A stretch of DNA of 14,056 nt from Acidobacteriota bacterium (GTDB lineage: Bacteria > Acidobacteriota > Terriglobia > UBA7540). Position numbers and translations under genes: made by a program. Under the pieces are notes generated by a model. The model ran no database searches and had not been told where the DNA came from. It worked only from the letters and a program-made list of their open reading frames with translations. This document shows positions 1 through 7,946 of this stretch, piece after piece. The stretch lies in contig JAJYJL010000061.1 of the NCBI GenBank assembly GCA_021789565.1, positions 1-14,056 of the forward strand, written 5' to 3'. How positions within the stretch are numbered: position 1 is the stretch's first letter; each line of letters opens with the position of its first letter.

Positions 1-35
1 GTGACAATTGAGGAGCAGGTTCCGAGCGAATGCTG
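1..35 (+). other. open +1 frame at left edge, possible upstream part of the DUF1998 helicase gene
   Basis: Of the three plus-strand frames, only the one starting at base 1 is open across the left edge. The frame of the large helicase ORF is stopped by TGA at 9-11, and the third frame by TGA at 2-4. The open frame reads VTIEEQVPSECC and then continues as sequence without recognisable features to a TGA at 169-171. The helicase frame becomes protein-like (LPVWIPETNY) from about base 33. A single missing base near 30-36 would join the two. I infer that this is the end of the upstream helicase portion, but an unrelated upstream gene or chance openness cannot be excluded. Confidence 0.35.
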
Positions 36-3000
36 CCGGTTTGGATTCCAGAGACGAATTACACAGTCAAGAGAAGGGATGGTAGCGAGAGAAGGGTCGG
101 ATCGCATGATTGTCCCGAATGTGGTGGGCACAACTCACTCACCATTTTGGGCTCCCGCGCGGCGAGCTTGACCAGCGTCATTATTGCCCAGTTGTTTTCC
201 TCGCCTTTCAATGAGGACAAGAAGCTCCTGGCGTTCTCCGATTCCGTGCAAGATGCGTCGCACCGCTCTGGATTCTTCGCGGCCCGAACCTACACGTTTA
301 ACTTGCGAAGCGCTATCCAGAAGACGGTTCTTTCGGCCGGTGGACCCGTGCCCTTTGCGGATTTGTTGCGGCGCTTTTTGGATGACTGGCGGGGGCGGCT
401 CAATTCCGGACTATTTCTGGCCACCTTTTTGCCACCGGATATGGAGTGGCTGGAGGACTACGAGTACTTTCGGGAAAAGGGGGCACTGCCAGAGGGCTCG
501 AACCTGATGAGCCTACTCGAACGGCGCCTGGGTTGGGAGATCTGGAGCGAATACACGTTCGACTGTCGCATCGGCCGCACACTTGAAAAGACGAGCAGTT
601 CCACACTGGAGGTGAGGCCTGAGCTGTGGCAAAGGACAGTTGGGGTACTCCTGCCGCGACTGAAGGAAAAAATCGGACCACTTCGCGGGCTGGAAGAAGT
701 TACGCTCAGCCGATTTCTTGCCGGATTCGTGCAGAACCTTAAGAATCGTGGCGCAGTCGGGCACGAGGCGCTAAATGCCTACATTGATTCGCTTGGTGGT
801 TGGTACCAACTGAGCAAGAGAAGAGACATCTGGCGGCCAAATTTCTCGAAGTATGCCAGGTCTCCTGTCTTCTTGACGTCACGGGCCGGGGAGCGCTTTC
901 AGACTGTTGTACGCCAAGCGAGTAATCCCACCCCCACATGGTACGAGGACTGGCTCGAGAAGTCCTTTTACGCTCTGGATCCTGCCGTGGCCAATTCCGC
1001 GCAGGACATCTATGAGGAGGTGCTGACGGCGTTGGTAGAGAACGGCCTCTTCTTCCAGTGCGAAGCACGTGGCGCACACGTCTGGGGCCTCGGAATGGGA
1101 GCGTTTCAGATCACAACCGATGTGGTTCAATTCCGGTGCAAGCATTGCAGCTTCGCCATCTCGGTCGGACGGGCTGAATCCGCCAACTTTGATGGAAACC
1201 GTTGCATGCGTTATGGGTGTGACGGGCACTTCGAGCAGCGGCCCAGTTCGGAAGACTATTATCGCCGGTTGTACGAATCCGGGGATGTGCAGCGGATATT
1301 TTCGTCCGAGCACACTGGCTTGCTCGATCGCGAGACACGCGAACGCATTGAAGATGGTTTTCGCAAAAACCGTTTGCCCGGCGACCCAAACCTTCTTTCC
1401 TGCACACCAACGCTTGAGATGGGCATCAATATTGGTGATCTCTCCTCAATCGCACTTTGTTCGGTGCCACCAAAGCCGAGTAATTACTTACAGCGGGTGG
1501 GCCGGTCGGGCCGCGTTAACGGCAACTCCTTTGTTATGGCCGTTGCGAACGCCCGCCCGCACGACCTCTTCTTTTACTTTGAACCGGAGGAGATGATCCA
1601 GGGCCTGGTTGAAACGCCCGGCTGCTTCCTGAACGCGTCCGCCGTGCTGGAGCGGCAATTCACGGCCTATGTCTTTGACCGCTGGGTAGAGTCGGGGGTG
1701 CCAGAGGGCGCATTGCCAAGTGAACTGCGCACACTGCTCGATACGGTCGAGAGCGAAGACAGAAGCAAAGGTTTTCCGGCCAACTTACTTACGTTCTTCG
1801 ATCAGAACCGGACGGCATTGGAGGGCGGCTTCCTTGCAATGTTTAAGGAGGAAGTCGCCGATTACACCCGGGAGCGAATCAGGACATTCGCGCGCGACAC
1901 GGACGCGGAGATTCCGGGACTTGTGCGTTCCATTTGGAGGGGGCTGGAGGAAGTCGCTCTGGAACGGAAGACGCTGCGCAACCGCATCCAGGCAATGACC
2001 AAGAAGATCCGCGACATGAAACAGGACCCGGCACGCGATCAGAACTTCGAAGAATCGCTTCAGCAATTGCTGAGGGAAAAGGCTGCTCTTAACGAGATCG
2101 TCCGATTCATCAACGCACGCCAAGTTTTGAACTTCTTTACCGATGAGGGGTTGTTGCCGAACTACGCTTTTCCGGAGGCCGGGGTAATACTCCGCTCGGT
2201 CATATACCGCCGCAATCTCAAGGCCGAGGACGACGAACGGAAGTACGAGACACAAACTTATGAATATGAGCGCCCGGCTGCCGCTGCAATCCTGGAATTG
2301 GCCCCGGCCAACTACTTTTATGCCCAAGGCCGCAAGCTCGAAGTGGACCAAGTTAATTTGCAGGCCTCGCAGATTGAGCCTTGGCGATTCTGTAGCGACT
2401 GTTCATATCTTGAGCTTGAAGGCAAGTCAGAGCCGAGGGCCTCATGCCCCGAATGCGGGAGTCCGCTCTGGGTCGACGAAGGCCAGCGCCGCAACATGTT
2501 GCGGATGCGCCAGGTGGTTTCGACAGCCTCGGAAAAGGATAGTCGTTCCTACGATGAAAGCGATGATCGAGAACCACAGTTCTATCAAAGGAACATGTTC
2601 GTCGTGAAAAAGGACACTGATATCACCGAAGCCTACTTTATTGACCGCGAAGAAGTGCCTTTCGGCTTCGAATTCTTCCGGAAGATCACTCTGCGAGAGG
2701 TGAACTTCGGCGAAAAGACGGTGGGTGGTCCCCAAATCACGATTGCCGGACGGCAGCTCACGGATAGGCCCTTCGAGTTGTGTGGGGCTTGCGGCAAGGT
2801 GCGCAAGAATGGCCAGATCGATCACGCTATCTATTGTCGTTATTGGGGCAAGGAAGAGCAAGAAAGGGTCGTCGAAGCGTGCTATCTGTATCGAGAGTTC
2901 ACCTCTGAGGCCATCCGTATGCTTTTGCCGGTGGCCAGCTTCGATGTGGAACGTAATATCCACTCGTTTGTGGCGGCTCTGGATTTGGGCCTGCGAAAGA

Positions 3001-4604
3001 AGTTTCAAGGTGACCCGGGGCATTTGCTCACTACAGTATCCGACGAACCGGTGCCTGGCTCCGACGTCCGCAAGCGATATCTGGTCCTGTATGACGGAGT
3101 CCCTGGCGGGACGGGTTACCTGAAAGAATTGATGCGAAATCAAAACAATCTTCTCGAGGTGTTTGAGAAGGCCTACGATGTCCTTAAAACCTGCACCTGC
3201 CAGAGTGACCCAGAAAAGGATGGTTGTTACCGTTGCCTGCTTGCTTACCGCGGTCGCCACGACCAGCAGAACACTTCTCGGCAGGCGGCGATCGCTCTAC
3301 TGAAGCTGATTCTGGACAACCGAGAGCATCTGAAGCGCACTCAGAAGCTGGACTTCATCCGCATCAATAGCTTATTGGAGAGCGAATTAGAGGGTCGTTT
3401 CATTGAAGCCTTGCGACGGCCTCCTGAGGGAGATCCGCCGCGGAGCGTGACCCGCCAAGTGGTCAATGGAAAAGAAGGTTTCTATTTCCGTCTGGGGAAC
3501 GAAAGCTATCTTATCGAGCCACAAGTGGAACTGGGACCTTCGCTAGGTGTGGCAATTCCGAGCCGTGCTGATTTTGTCTTTTATCCGGAACGTCCTGTGG
3601 GCGGAGAACTGCCGATTGCCGTCTACACCGATGGGTTCGAGTACCATGCTGATCCCAACGGAAGCCTGCGGACTTGTACGGACACTGCGCAGAGACTTGC
3701 GCTGATGCGGTCCGGACGATACCGGGTCTGGTCATTAAACTGGGACGATGTTGAGGAACAGTTACAGTATCCGATTCCAGGGTTTGAGCCCGAATTCCTC
3801 TCCCCAGGAATTAGATTCGGACCCCTGATAAACAGCCTCGACCCCGCAAATGCCGACAAATGGCAGAAGATCGCAAGTATGTCATCTTTTGACTCCCTGT
3901 TGTTACTTCTCGGCGCTGGTCGGCGGTGGCCTTGGATCCGTTTTGCGCAGGCGTACGCTATCAGCCTCTTAGAAACCGACCCTTCGTCCCCTGGCCACCT
4001 TCAGTTGCACCGGATGAGCAATCATTCCGATGGTAGCCCATTGCTCTCTGCCGAGGGCGGTATGGACGGGACAGCATTACAGAGGCGTGACCTCGCGGAC
4101 CTCTGCCTGAGACTGGCTCTATATGACGATTACGCCCAACATGGACCGATCGAGTGGAAGAGAGCCTGGCGGGAGTTCCTACGACTGGGAAATCTGTTGC
4201 AGTTTCTGGAACGCTTTGAGTTTGTGACCACGATTGGCGTAGCTGCTGAAATGTATGGCTCATTACTCGAACGGGTGGAGAGGCCGGGCGTCGTGGCCGT
4301 TCCCGACCGGCTTGTCGCGCTGTTGGAATTGGTTGCCCCTAAACTACATTCATTATGCCGAAGGCTCGCAGAGGGTGGGAAAGTCTTACCAGAATCAGGG
4401 TTTGAACTGACAGGCGAGGGAGGGGAGATCGTTGCCACTGCTGAGCTTGCCTGGCCAGACACGAAAATTGCGATACTTCTTGGACAGGAGGCGGATGGCG
4501 CCGCTCGGTTCGAGACCGCAGGCTGGAGAGTATTCCAAGCCAATTTAATAGCGGATAGGCCAGAGCCGCTATTGAATCTGCTTCCCAATGAGGTTGCCGA
4601 ATGA
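30..4604 (+). CDS. DUF1998-type SF2 helicase (MrfA/DrmA-DrmB/DruE-like), C-terminal part with Vsr-like nuclease domain
   Basis: This 1524-residue ORF encodes the second half of a DEAD/DEAH-like helicase. It opens with half of a zinc site (C28/C31), SRAASLTSVIIAQLF, and motif IV-like KKLLAFSDSVQDASHRSGFF near 64-83. Motif V follows (TPTLEMGINIGD, ~457-468), then motif VI QRVGRSGR at 488-495. A probable coiled coil lies near 637-695. The DUF1998 region has cysteine pairs C788/C791, C806/C809, C918/C921, C1055/C1057 and C1066/C1069. Residues ~1180-1245 resemble a Vsr/DUF559 PD-(D/E)XK fold (D1181, YTDGFEYH at 1199-1206, then a GRYRVWSLNWDDVE strand-helix). About 280 further residues are unassigned. 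Walker A and DEAD motifs are absent, so the ATPase half must lie upstream; TGA at 9-11 closes this frame. The ATG at 30 is the first possible start but probably not the native one. The related helicases act on DNA in DISARM, Druantia and MrfA repair; a role in defence here is inferred. The stop overlaps the next gene as ATGA. Confidence 0.85.
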   Translation: MLPVWIPETNYTVKRRDGSERRVGSHDCPECGGHNSLTILGSRAASLTSVIIAQLFSSPFNEDKKLLAFSDSVQDASHRSGFFAARTYTFNLRSAIQKTVLSAGGPVPFADLLRRFLDDWRGRLNSGLFLATFLPPDMEWLEDYEYFREKGALPEGSNLMSLLERRLGWEIWSEYTFDCRIGRTLEKTSSSTLEVRPELWQRTVGVLLPRLKEKIGPLRGLEEVTLSRFLAGFVQNLKNRGAVGHEALNAYIDSLGGWYQLSKRRDIWRPNFSKYARSPVFLTSRAGERFQTVVRQASNPTPTWYEDWLEKSFYALDPAVANSAQDIYEEVLTALVENGLFFQCEARGAHVWGLGMGAFQITTDVVQFRCKHCSFAISVGRAESANFDGNRCMRYGCDGHFEQRPSSEDYYRRLYESGDVQRIFSSEHTGLLDRETRERIEDGFRKNRLPGDPNLLSCTPTLEMGINIGDLSSIALCSVPPKPSNYLQRVGRSGRVNGNSFVMAVANARPHDLFFYFEPEEMIQGLVETPGCFLNASAVLERQFTAYVFDRWVESGVPEGALPSELRTLLDTVESEDRSKGFPANLLTFFDQNRTALEGGFLAMFKEEVADYTRERIRTFARDTDAEIPGLVRSIWRGLEEVALERKTLRNRIQAMTKKIRDMKQDPARDQNFEESLQQLLREKAALNEIVRFINARQVLNFFTDEGLLPNYAFPEAGVILRSVIYRRNLKAEDDERKYETQTYEYERPAAAAILELAPANYFYAQGRKLEVDQVNLQASQIEPWRFCSDCSYLELEGKSEPRASCPECGSPLWVDEGQRRNMLRMRQVVSTASEKDSRSYDESDDREPQFYQRNMFVVKKDTDITEAYFIDREEVPFGFEFFRKITLREVNFGEKTVGGPQITIAGRQLTDRPFELCGACGKVRKNGQIDHAIYCRYWGKEEQERVVEACYLYREFTSEAIRMLLPVASFDVERNIHSFVAALDLGLRKKFQGDPGHLLTTVSDEPVPGSDVRKRYLVLYDGVPGGTGYLKELMRNQNNLLEVFEKAYDVLKTCTCQSDPEKDGCYRCLLAYRGRHDQQNTSRQAAIALLKLILDNREHLKRTQKLDFIRINSLLESELEGRFIEALRRPPEGDPPRSVTRQVVNGKEGFYFRLGNESYLIEPQVELGPSLGVAIPSRADFVFYPERPVGGELPIAVYTDGFEYHADPNGSLRTCTDTAQRLALMRSGRYRVWSLNWDDVEEQLQYPIPGFEPEFLSPGIRFGPLINSLDPANADKWQKIASMSSFDSLLLLLGAGRRWPWIRFAQAYAISLLETDPSSPGHLQLHRMSNHSDGSPLLSAEGGMDGTALQRRDLADLCLRLALYDDYAQHGPIEWKRAWREFLRLGNLLQFLERFEFVTTIGVAAEMYGSLLERVERPGVVAVPDRLVALLELVAPKLHSLCRRLAEGGKVLPESGFELTGEGGEIVATAELAWPDTKIAILLGQEADGAARFETAGWRVFQANLIADRPEPLLNLLPNEVAE

Positions 4605-6715
4605 CGATTGCCCTGTCCAGCGATTTCCTGCTGGCTTTCTCTAACGTTCAAAAGAGCCAGCAGAAGCAAGTGCGGGAGTTTATAGAACGCTTCCGCGAAC
4701 GCCCCGATGCCCCAGGAATTAACTACGAAGCCATTCAAAGCGCTAAAGGCAAGGACTTGTATTCCGTGCGGATCAACCAGGCATATCGCGCTGTCGTGTT
4801 TCACCCTTCCAACTCCTCTGTCTTTGTCCTGACGTGGGTAGATCGTCATGACGACGCCTATCGATGGGCTGAGCGGAAGCAGCTTATAGTCCATCCCACG
4901 ACCGGAGCTTTGCAGGTTGTGAGCGCAGAAACATCAGCAAGACCAGCTGCTTCGACAGTAACCGCGGCCGAGCGAACAGGCCTCTTCGCAAACGTCAAGG
5001 AGAAGTACCTGCTGCGTCTCGGAGTACCGGAGCAGTTAATCTCCTTGGTTCGAAGCATCAAAACAGACGAAGAATTGGAGGCAGATGAGAGCAAGCTCCC
5101 ACAAGAGGCCTACGAGGCGCTGTACATGCTCGCCTCCGGCTACAGCTTGGAGGAAGTCTTCAACGAAACCGAGAAGCCCGTAGAGGAGATTCCGGTTGAT
5201 CAGAAAGATTTCGTCGCCGCACTCCAAAACGACGATTCCAAGAGACGGTTCTATGTCATCGACGAGGCAAAAGAACTTGCCGAACTCCTAAACGCCCCGC
5301 TCGATCAATGGCGGGTCTTCCTTCACCCCAAGCAACGCCGCCTTGTTTCGATGCAAGCCAACGGGCCAGTACGGGTTCTAGGCGGCGCTGGAACGGGAAA
5401 AACAGTGGTCGCAATGCACCGTGCGAGTTTTCTGGCCGAGGAAGTCTTTGCTAAGAAGGATGATCGTATCTTATTCACAACTTTCACGCGCAACTTGGCC
5501 ACTGATATCCAAGATAATCTCCGCAAGATCTGCCCGGTCGAGACACTTTCTCGAATAGATGTTGTCAATTTGGATGCATGGGTGTCGACTTTTCTGCGGA
5601 CACAGGGGTATCGACATCAAGTTGTATTCGATGAGGACGAAAACGAGGCCTGGGCTTTCGCACTCAATCAGGCGCCTGCTGATCTCAAACTTACGCCCAA
5701 CTTCTACCGGTCTGAATGGGAGCAGGTAATTCAGGCACAGAACATTACGGATTCCGATGGCTATCTTCGGGCCTTCCGAATTGGGAGAGGGACAAGGCTC
5801 CCGCGGGAGGCAAAGAAGCGCATCTGGCCTGTTTTTCAGGAGTACAGGGCACAACTCAACGAACAGGGCAAAAAGGAGTACGTGGATTTGTTACGCGACG
5901 CACGAGGCCTGATCCAGGGGAAAGGTATTTCGTTACCATATCGAGCAATCGTCGTCGACGAGGCGCAGGACATGAGCGCTGAGGCTTTCCGCTTGCTACG
6001 GGCGATTGTGCCGGAAGGCGCCAACGACTTATTCGTCGTTGGTGATGCCCATCAGAGAATCTACCGTCATCGACCGTCGCTCGGAGCATGCGGAATTGAC
6101 ATTAGAGGCCGTGGGAAGAAGCTAAAGATCAACTATCGCACAACAGACGAAATCCGACACTTCGCAGTATGTCTCTTGGAAGGTCGCGAATTCGATGATC
6201 TCGATGGCGGAGTTGACGAACAGAAAGGATATGTGTCTCTGACCCATGGCAGCCCACCAATGGTGCGTTCCTTCGCCAGCCCTGCAGAGGAAATGGCATT
6301 TCTCAAGCAAGAGATCGCTGAGCTTCAGAAAGGTGGCGCCAATTTGGAATCCGTCTGCATCGTAGCAAGAACCAAACGTCTGCTTCAAGGCTACATACTA
6401 CAGTTGCAGGCAGCAGGTTTTGCCACTTACGAAATCAAGCGTAATGCCGCGGAACAACGAGACAAACCGGGGCTTCGACTTGCCACCATGCATCGGGTAA
6501 AGGGTTTGGAATTTGAGCACATCGTAGTGGTTGCGGCTAACAAGGGCCTGTTACCACTCGAGGGCGCGGTCGATGAGGCCGAGGACGCCGTAGCAATGCG
6601 TAACGCCGAAACTGGGGAACGCTCCCTCTTGCATGTGGCGCTTACCCGTGCGCGTAGGTCGGCAACCATCACTAGCTACGGGCCGATGAGTCCATTTCTA
6701 CCTGGGACGCCATGA
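4601..6715 (+). CDS. UvrD/Rep-family SF1 helicase with N-terminal RelE/ParE-like domain
   Basis: This 704-residue protein starts with a RelE/ParE-type fold (about 1-95). The signature is YSVRINQAYRAVVF followed by WVDRHDDAYRWAER, as in mRNA-interferase-like domains fused to helicases. A linker (~125-235) contains acidic helices. The SF1 helicase core follows: Walker A GGAGTGKT at 261-268, Walker B DEAQD at 453-457, motif III GDAHQRIY at 481-488, NYR at 511-513, TMHRVKGLEF at 629-638, and motif VI VALTRARR at 679-686. All expected catalytic motifs are present, so it should be an active 3'-5' ssDNA translocase or helicase. Known RelE proteins cut ribosome-bound mRNA; in these fusions the domain may instead bind nucleic acid, and activity is not shown by the sequence. 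The start ATG overlaps the previous stop by four bases, which implies translational coupling with the DUF1998 helicase. Confidence 0.9.
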   Translation: MTIALSSDFLLAFSNVQKSQQKQVREFIERFRERPDAPGINYEAIQSAKGKDLYSVRINQAYRAVVFHPSNSSVFVLTWVDRHDDAYRWAERKQLIVHPTTGALQVVSAETSARPAASTVTAAERTGLFANVKEKYLLRLGVPEQLISLVRSIKTDEELEADESKLPQEAYEALYMLASGYSLEEVFNETEKPVEEIPVDQKDFVAALQNDDSKRRFYVIDEAKELAELLNAPLDQWRVFLHPKQRRLVSMQANGPVRVLGGAGTGKTVVAMHRASFLAEEVFAKKDDRILFTTFTRNLATDIQDNLRKICPVETLSRIDVVNLDAWVSTFLRTQGYRHQVVFDEDENEAWAFALNQAPADLKLTPNFYRSEWEQVIQAQNITDSDGYLRAFRIGRGTRLPREAKKRIWPVFQEYRAQLNEQGKKEYVDLLRDARGLIQGKGISLPYRAIVVDEAQDMSAEAFRLLRAIVPEGANDLFVVGDAHQRIYRHRPSLGACGIDIRGRGKKLKINYRTTDEIRHFAVCLLEGREFDDLDGGVDEQKGYVSLTHGSPPMVRSFASPAEEMAFLKQEIAELQKGGANLESVCIVARTKRLLQGYILQLQAAGFATYEIKRNAAEQRDKPGLRLATMHRVKGLEFEHIVVVAANKGLLPLEGAVDEAEDAVAMRNAETGERSLLHVALTRARRSATITSYGPMSPFLPGTP

Positions 6716-6876
6716 GAGATCCTCAGCCTGATTTTGTGACCTCTTTCACTTCGAGTGGTACAAGAAATGGGGCAGGCCAAGGCCGTCTGAGCAGAGAATA
6801 CCGGCAGTATTGCAACCCTGAGTTTACGACCTCCGATAAAGGTCACGGTTTCCGGCCAGGAACGCGGGCCCCCTGA
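6712..6876 (+). CDS. possible small protein of 54 residues
   Basis: An ATG at 6712 overlaps the UvrD gene stop as ATGA, the same arrangement seen at 4601 and 10878 in this operon. The frame is open for 54 codons and stops at 6874-6876, eight bases before the AGGAGGT of the next gene. It fills most of the 183-base gap that would otherwise be the longest in the window. The product is hydrophilic and rich in Gly, Ser, Thr and Arg, with an aromatic patch (SREYRQYCNPEF, ~27-38) and one cysteine. There is no membrane segment and no recognisable family. The coupling geometry supports it, but its length and unusual composition mean that it may be chance. Confidence 0.35.
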   Translation: MRDPQPDFVTSFTSSGTRNGAGQGRLSREYRQYCNPEFTTSDKGHGFRPGTRAP

Positions 6877-6883
6877 AGGCTAG

Positions 6884-6890
6884 AGGAGGT
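6884..6890 (+). promoter_or_regulatory. strong Shine-Dalgarno site of the metallopeptidase gene
   Basis: AGGAGGT ends eight bases before the ATG at 6899. It is the best ribosome-binding site in the window and fixes this start. It suggests that the peptidase is translated independently of the upstream helicase rather than by stop/start coupling. Confidence 0.8.
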
Positions 6891-6898
6891 GGCCAGGA

Positions 6899-7780
6899 AT
6901 GAGCAACGGTACCGAGCAGACAGACGCCCAAGGAGATCTTTTCGAAACAGAAGCCGCTCGATCCTTACTCGATCAACTGCTTACAAACTCTCGGCTCTAC
7001 ACCCAGAGCAGAGATTACAAGGAATTACTGGACTTTGTTGTCCGCCTCCGTAACTTTGCGCCATTCAATGCCATGCTTCTCCAAGTGCAAAAACCCGGCC
7101 TGAGATTCGCCGCCTCGGCCTACGACTGGCATAAGCGATTCGGGCGGAAGCCAAAAGAAGGTGCACGCCCGCTGCTCATTCTATGGCCCTTCGGCCCCAT
7201 TGCACTTGTTTACGATGTAATGGATACCGAGGGCAAGGACCTCCCGAAGGATGTAACCTCCTTCCCCGCCGAAGGCTCAATAGATGCAGGACGCTTGGAA
7301 TCATTCATCCCTTTAACCTTTCGGAAAAATATCGAGTGGCATTGGGTCGATGCTGGGGACGAGAGAGCGGGCTTCATTTGGGTCTTCAAACGCGCCTCCA
7401 ATGACAAGGAGGCCACGCAGTATCGAATGTTCATCAACCGCAACCACTCTGCACCGACACAGTTCGTGACATTGGCCCATGAGTTGGGACATCTATTCCT
7501 AGGACACCTAGGCTCGGACAAGAAACTGAATATTCCATATCGAGACCCCGGCGGCCACGCTCAGCAAGAGCTTGAGACCGAGTCGGTGGCCTATGTCGTG
7601 TGCGCACGCAACGGAGTAACATCGAAGTCCGAGACCTACCTCTCAGATTACGTGAAAGAGAACACTACGGTCGATCAAGTGGATGTTTACCAAGTGCTAC
7701 GCGCAGCGGGACAGGTGGAAACCCTGCTTGGGTTGACTGCGCATACGAAATTCCAAAAAGCTGCGCGTCAAGTGCACTGA
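6899..7780 (+). CDS. ImmA/IrrE-type zinc metallopeptidase with ArdC-like N-terminal domain
   Basis: This 293-residue protein has the zincin motif HELGH at 194-198 in the context TLAHELGHLFLGHLG. A downstream ETESVAY segment follows, in which E228 is the likely third zinc ligand, as in ImmA/IrrE (DUF955) peptidases. Residues about 39-102 (a helix, then NAMLLQVQKPG, YDWHKRFGRKPKEGARPLLILWP) resemble the N-terminal ssDNA-binding domain of ArdC-type antirestriction proteins: a Gln/Pro loop, a Trp, and a Gly-Arg/Lys-Gly turn. ArdC combines the same two domains and protects ssDNA from restriction on entry. ImmA cleaves a repressor. No XRE-type repressor is seen next to this gene, so the substrate is unknown. 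Within a defence operon it could be a regulatory protease, a damage-activated effector, or a factor that binds ssDNA made by the neighbouring helicases; that part is inference. Confidence 0.85.
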   Translation: MSNGTEQTDAQGDLFETEAARSLLDQLLTNSRLYTQSRDYKELLDFVVRLRNFAPFNAMLLQVQKPGLRFAASAYDWHKRFGRKPKEGARPLLILWPFGPIALVYDVMDTEGKDLPKDVTSFPAEGSIDAGRLESFIPLTFRKNIEWHWVDAGDERAGFIWVFKRASNDKEATQYRMFINRNHSAPTQFVTLAHELGHLFLGHLGSDKKLNIPYRDPGGHAQQELETESVAYVVCARNGVTSKSETYLSDYVKENTTVDQVDVYQVLRAAGQVETLLGLTAHTKFQKAARQVH

Positions 7781-7787
7781 GCTGGAT

Positions 7788-7946
7788 TTGCCAGTTGAGC
7801 ACCAGAGCCTATTCCTGTGGAACTTCACCGACTCTCAAACCTGTGTCTCCATGCCTCTTGAATTCCATTGGAACACTGGAGAATTGCCAACAAAACTGGA
7901 GCTTAGCCGTGACGATCACCTCAAGAGCCAAGATAGAGCTGCTTAA
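7788..7946 (+). CDS. possible small ORF between the peptidase and the PD-(D/E)XK nuclease
   Basis: The frame is open from 7737, just after a TGA at 7734-7736, to a TAA at 7944-7946. The first plausible start is TTG at 7788; an ATG lies at 7851. The translation (LPVEHQSLFLWNF, then MPLEFHWNTGELPTKLEL) has balanced, protein-like composition. The nuclease frame over the same stretch (7781-7908) is Ser/Cys-rich and not protein-like. The product would be 52 residues from TTG, acidic, hydrophilic and without a known domain. It overlaps the nuclease start by 38 bases. There is no convincing Shine-Dalgarno before 7788. It could instead be the remains of a longer C terminus of the peptidase after a frameshift. 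Confidence 0.3.
   Translation: MPVEHQSLFLWNFTDSQTCVSMPLEFHWNTGELPTKLELSRDDHLKSQDRAA

Noticed and set aside
2442..3260. 272-codon open frame on the minus strand
   Set aside because: It lies wholly inside the DUF1998 helicase, opposite its cysteine-rich region, and has no recognisable motifs; it is a shadow of the GC-biased coding strand.
4130..4894. 254-codon open frame on the minus strand spanning the junction of the first two genes
   Set aside because: It is antisense to two well-supported coupled genes, Ser/Pro/Arg-rich, and without motifs.
6810..6840. Possible promoter TTGCAA ... GATAAA before the metallopeptidase gene
   Set aside because: The spacer is 19 bases, both boxes are imperfect, and the sequence lies within a candidate coupled ORF; not enough to call.
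6828..6844. GACCT/AGGTC hairpin in the gap before the metallopeptidase gene
   Set aside because: It has only five base pairs and no T-run after it; too weak for a terminator or operator call.
7600..7908. Upstream extension of the PD-(D/E)XK reading frame
   Set aside because: The first 180 bases overlap the metallopeptidase gene, and the rest is Ser/Cys-rich and not protein-like; GTG at 7909 with GGAG upstream is better.
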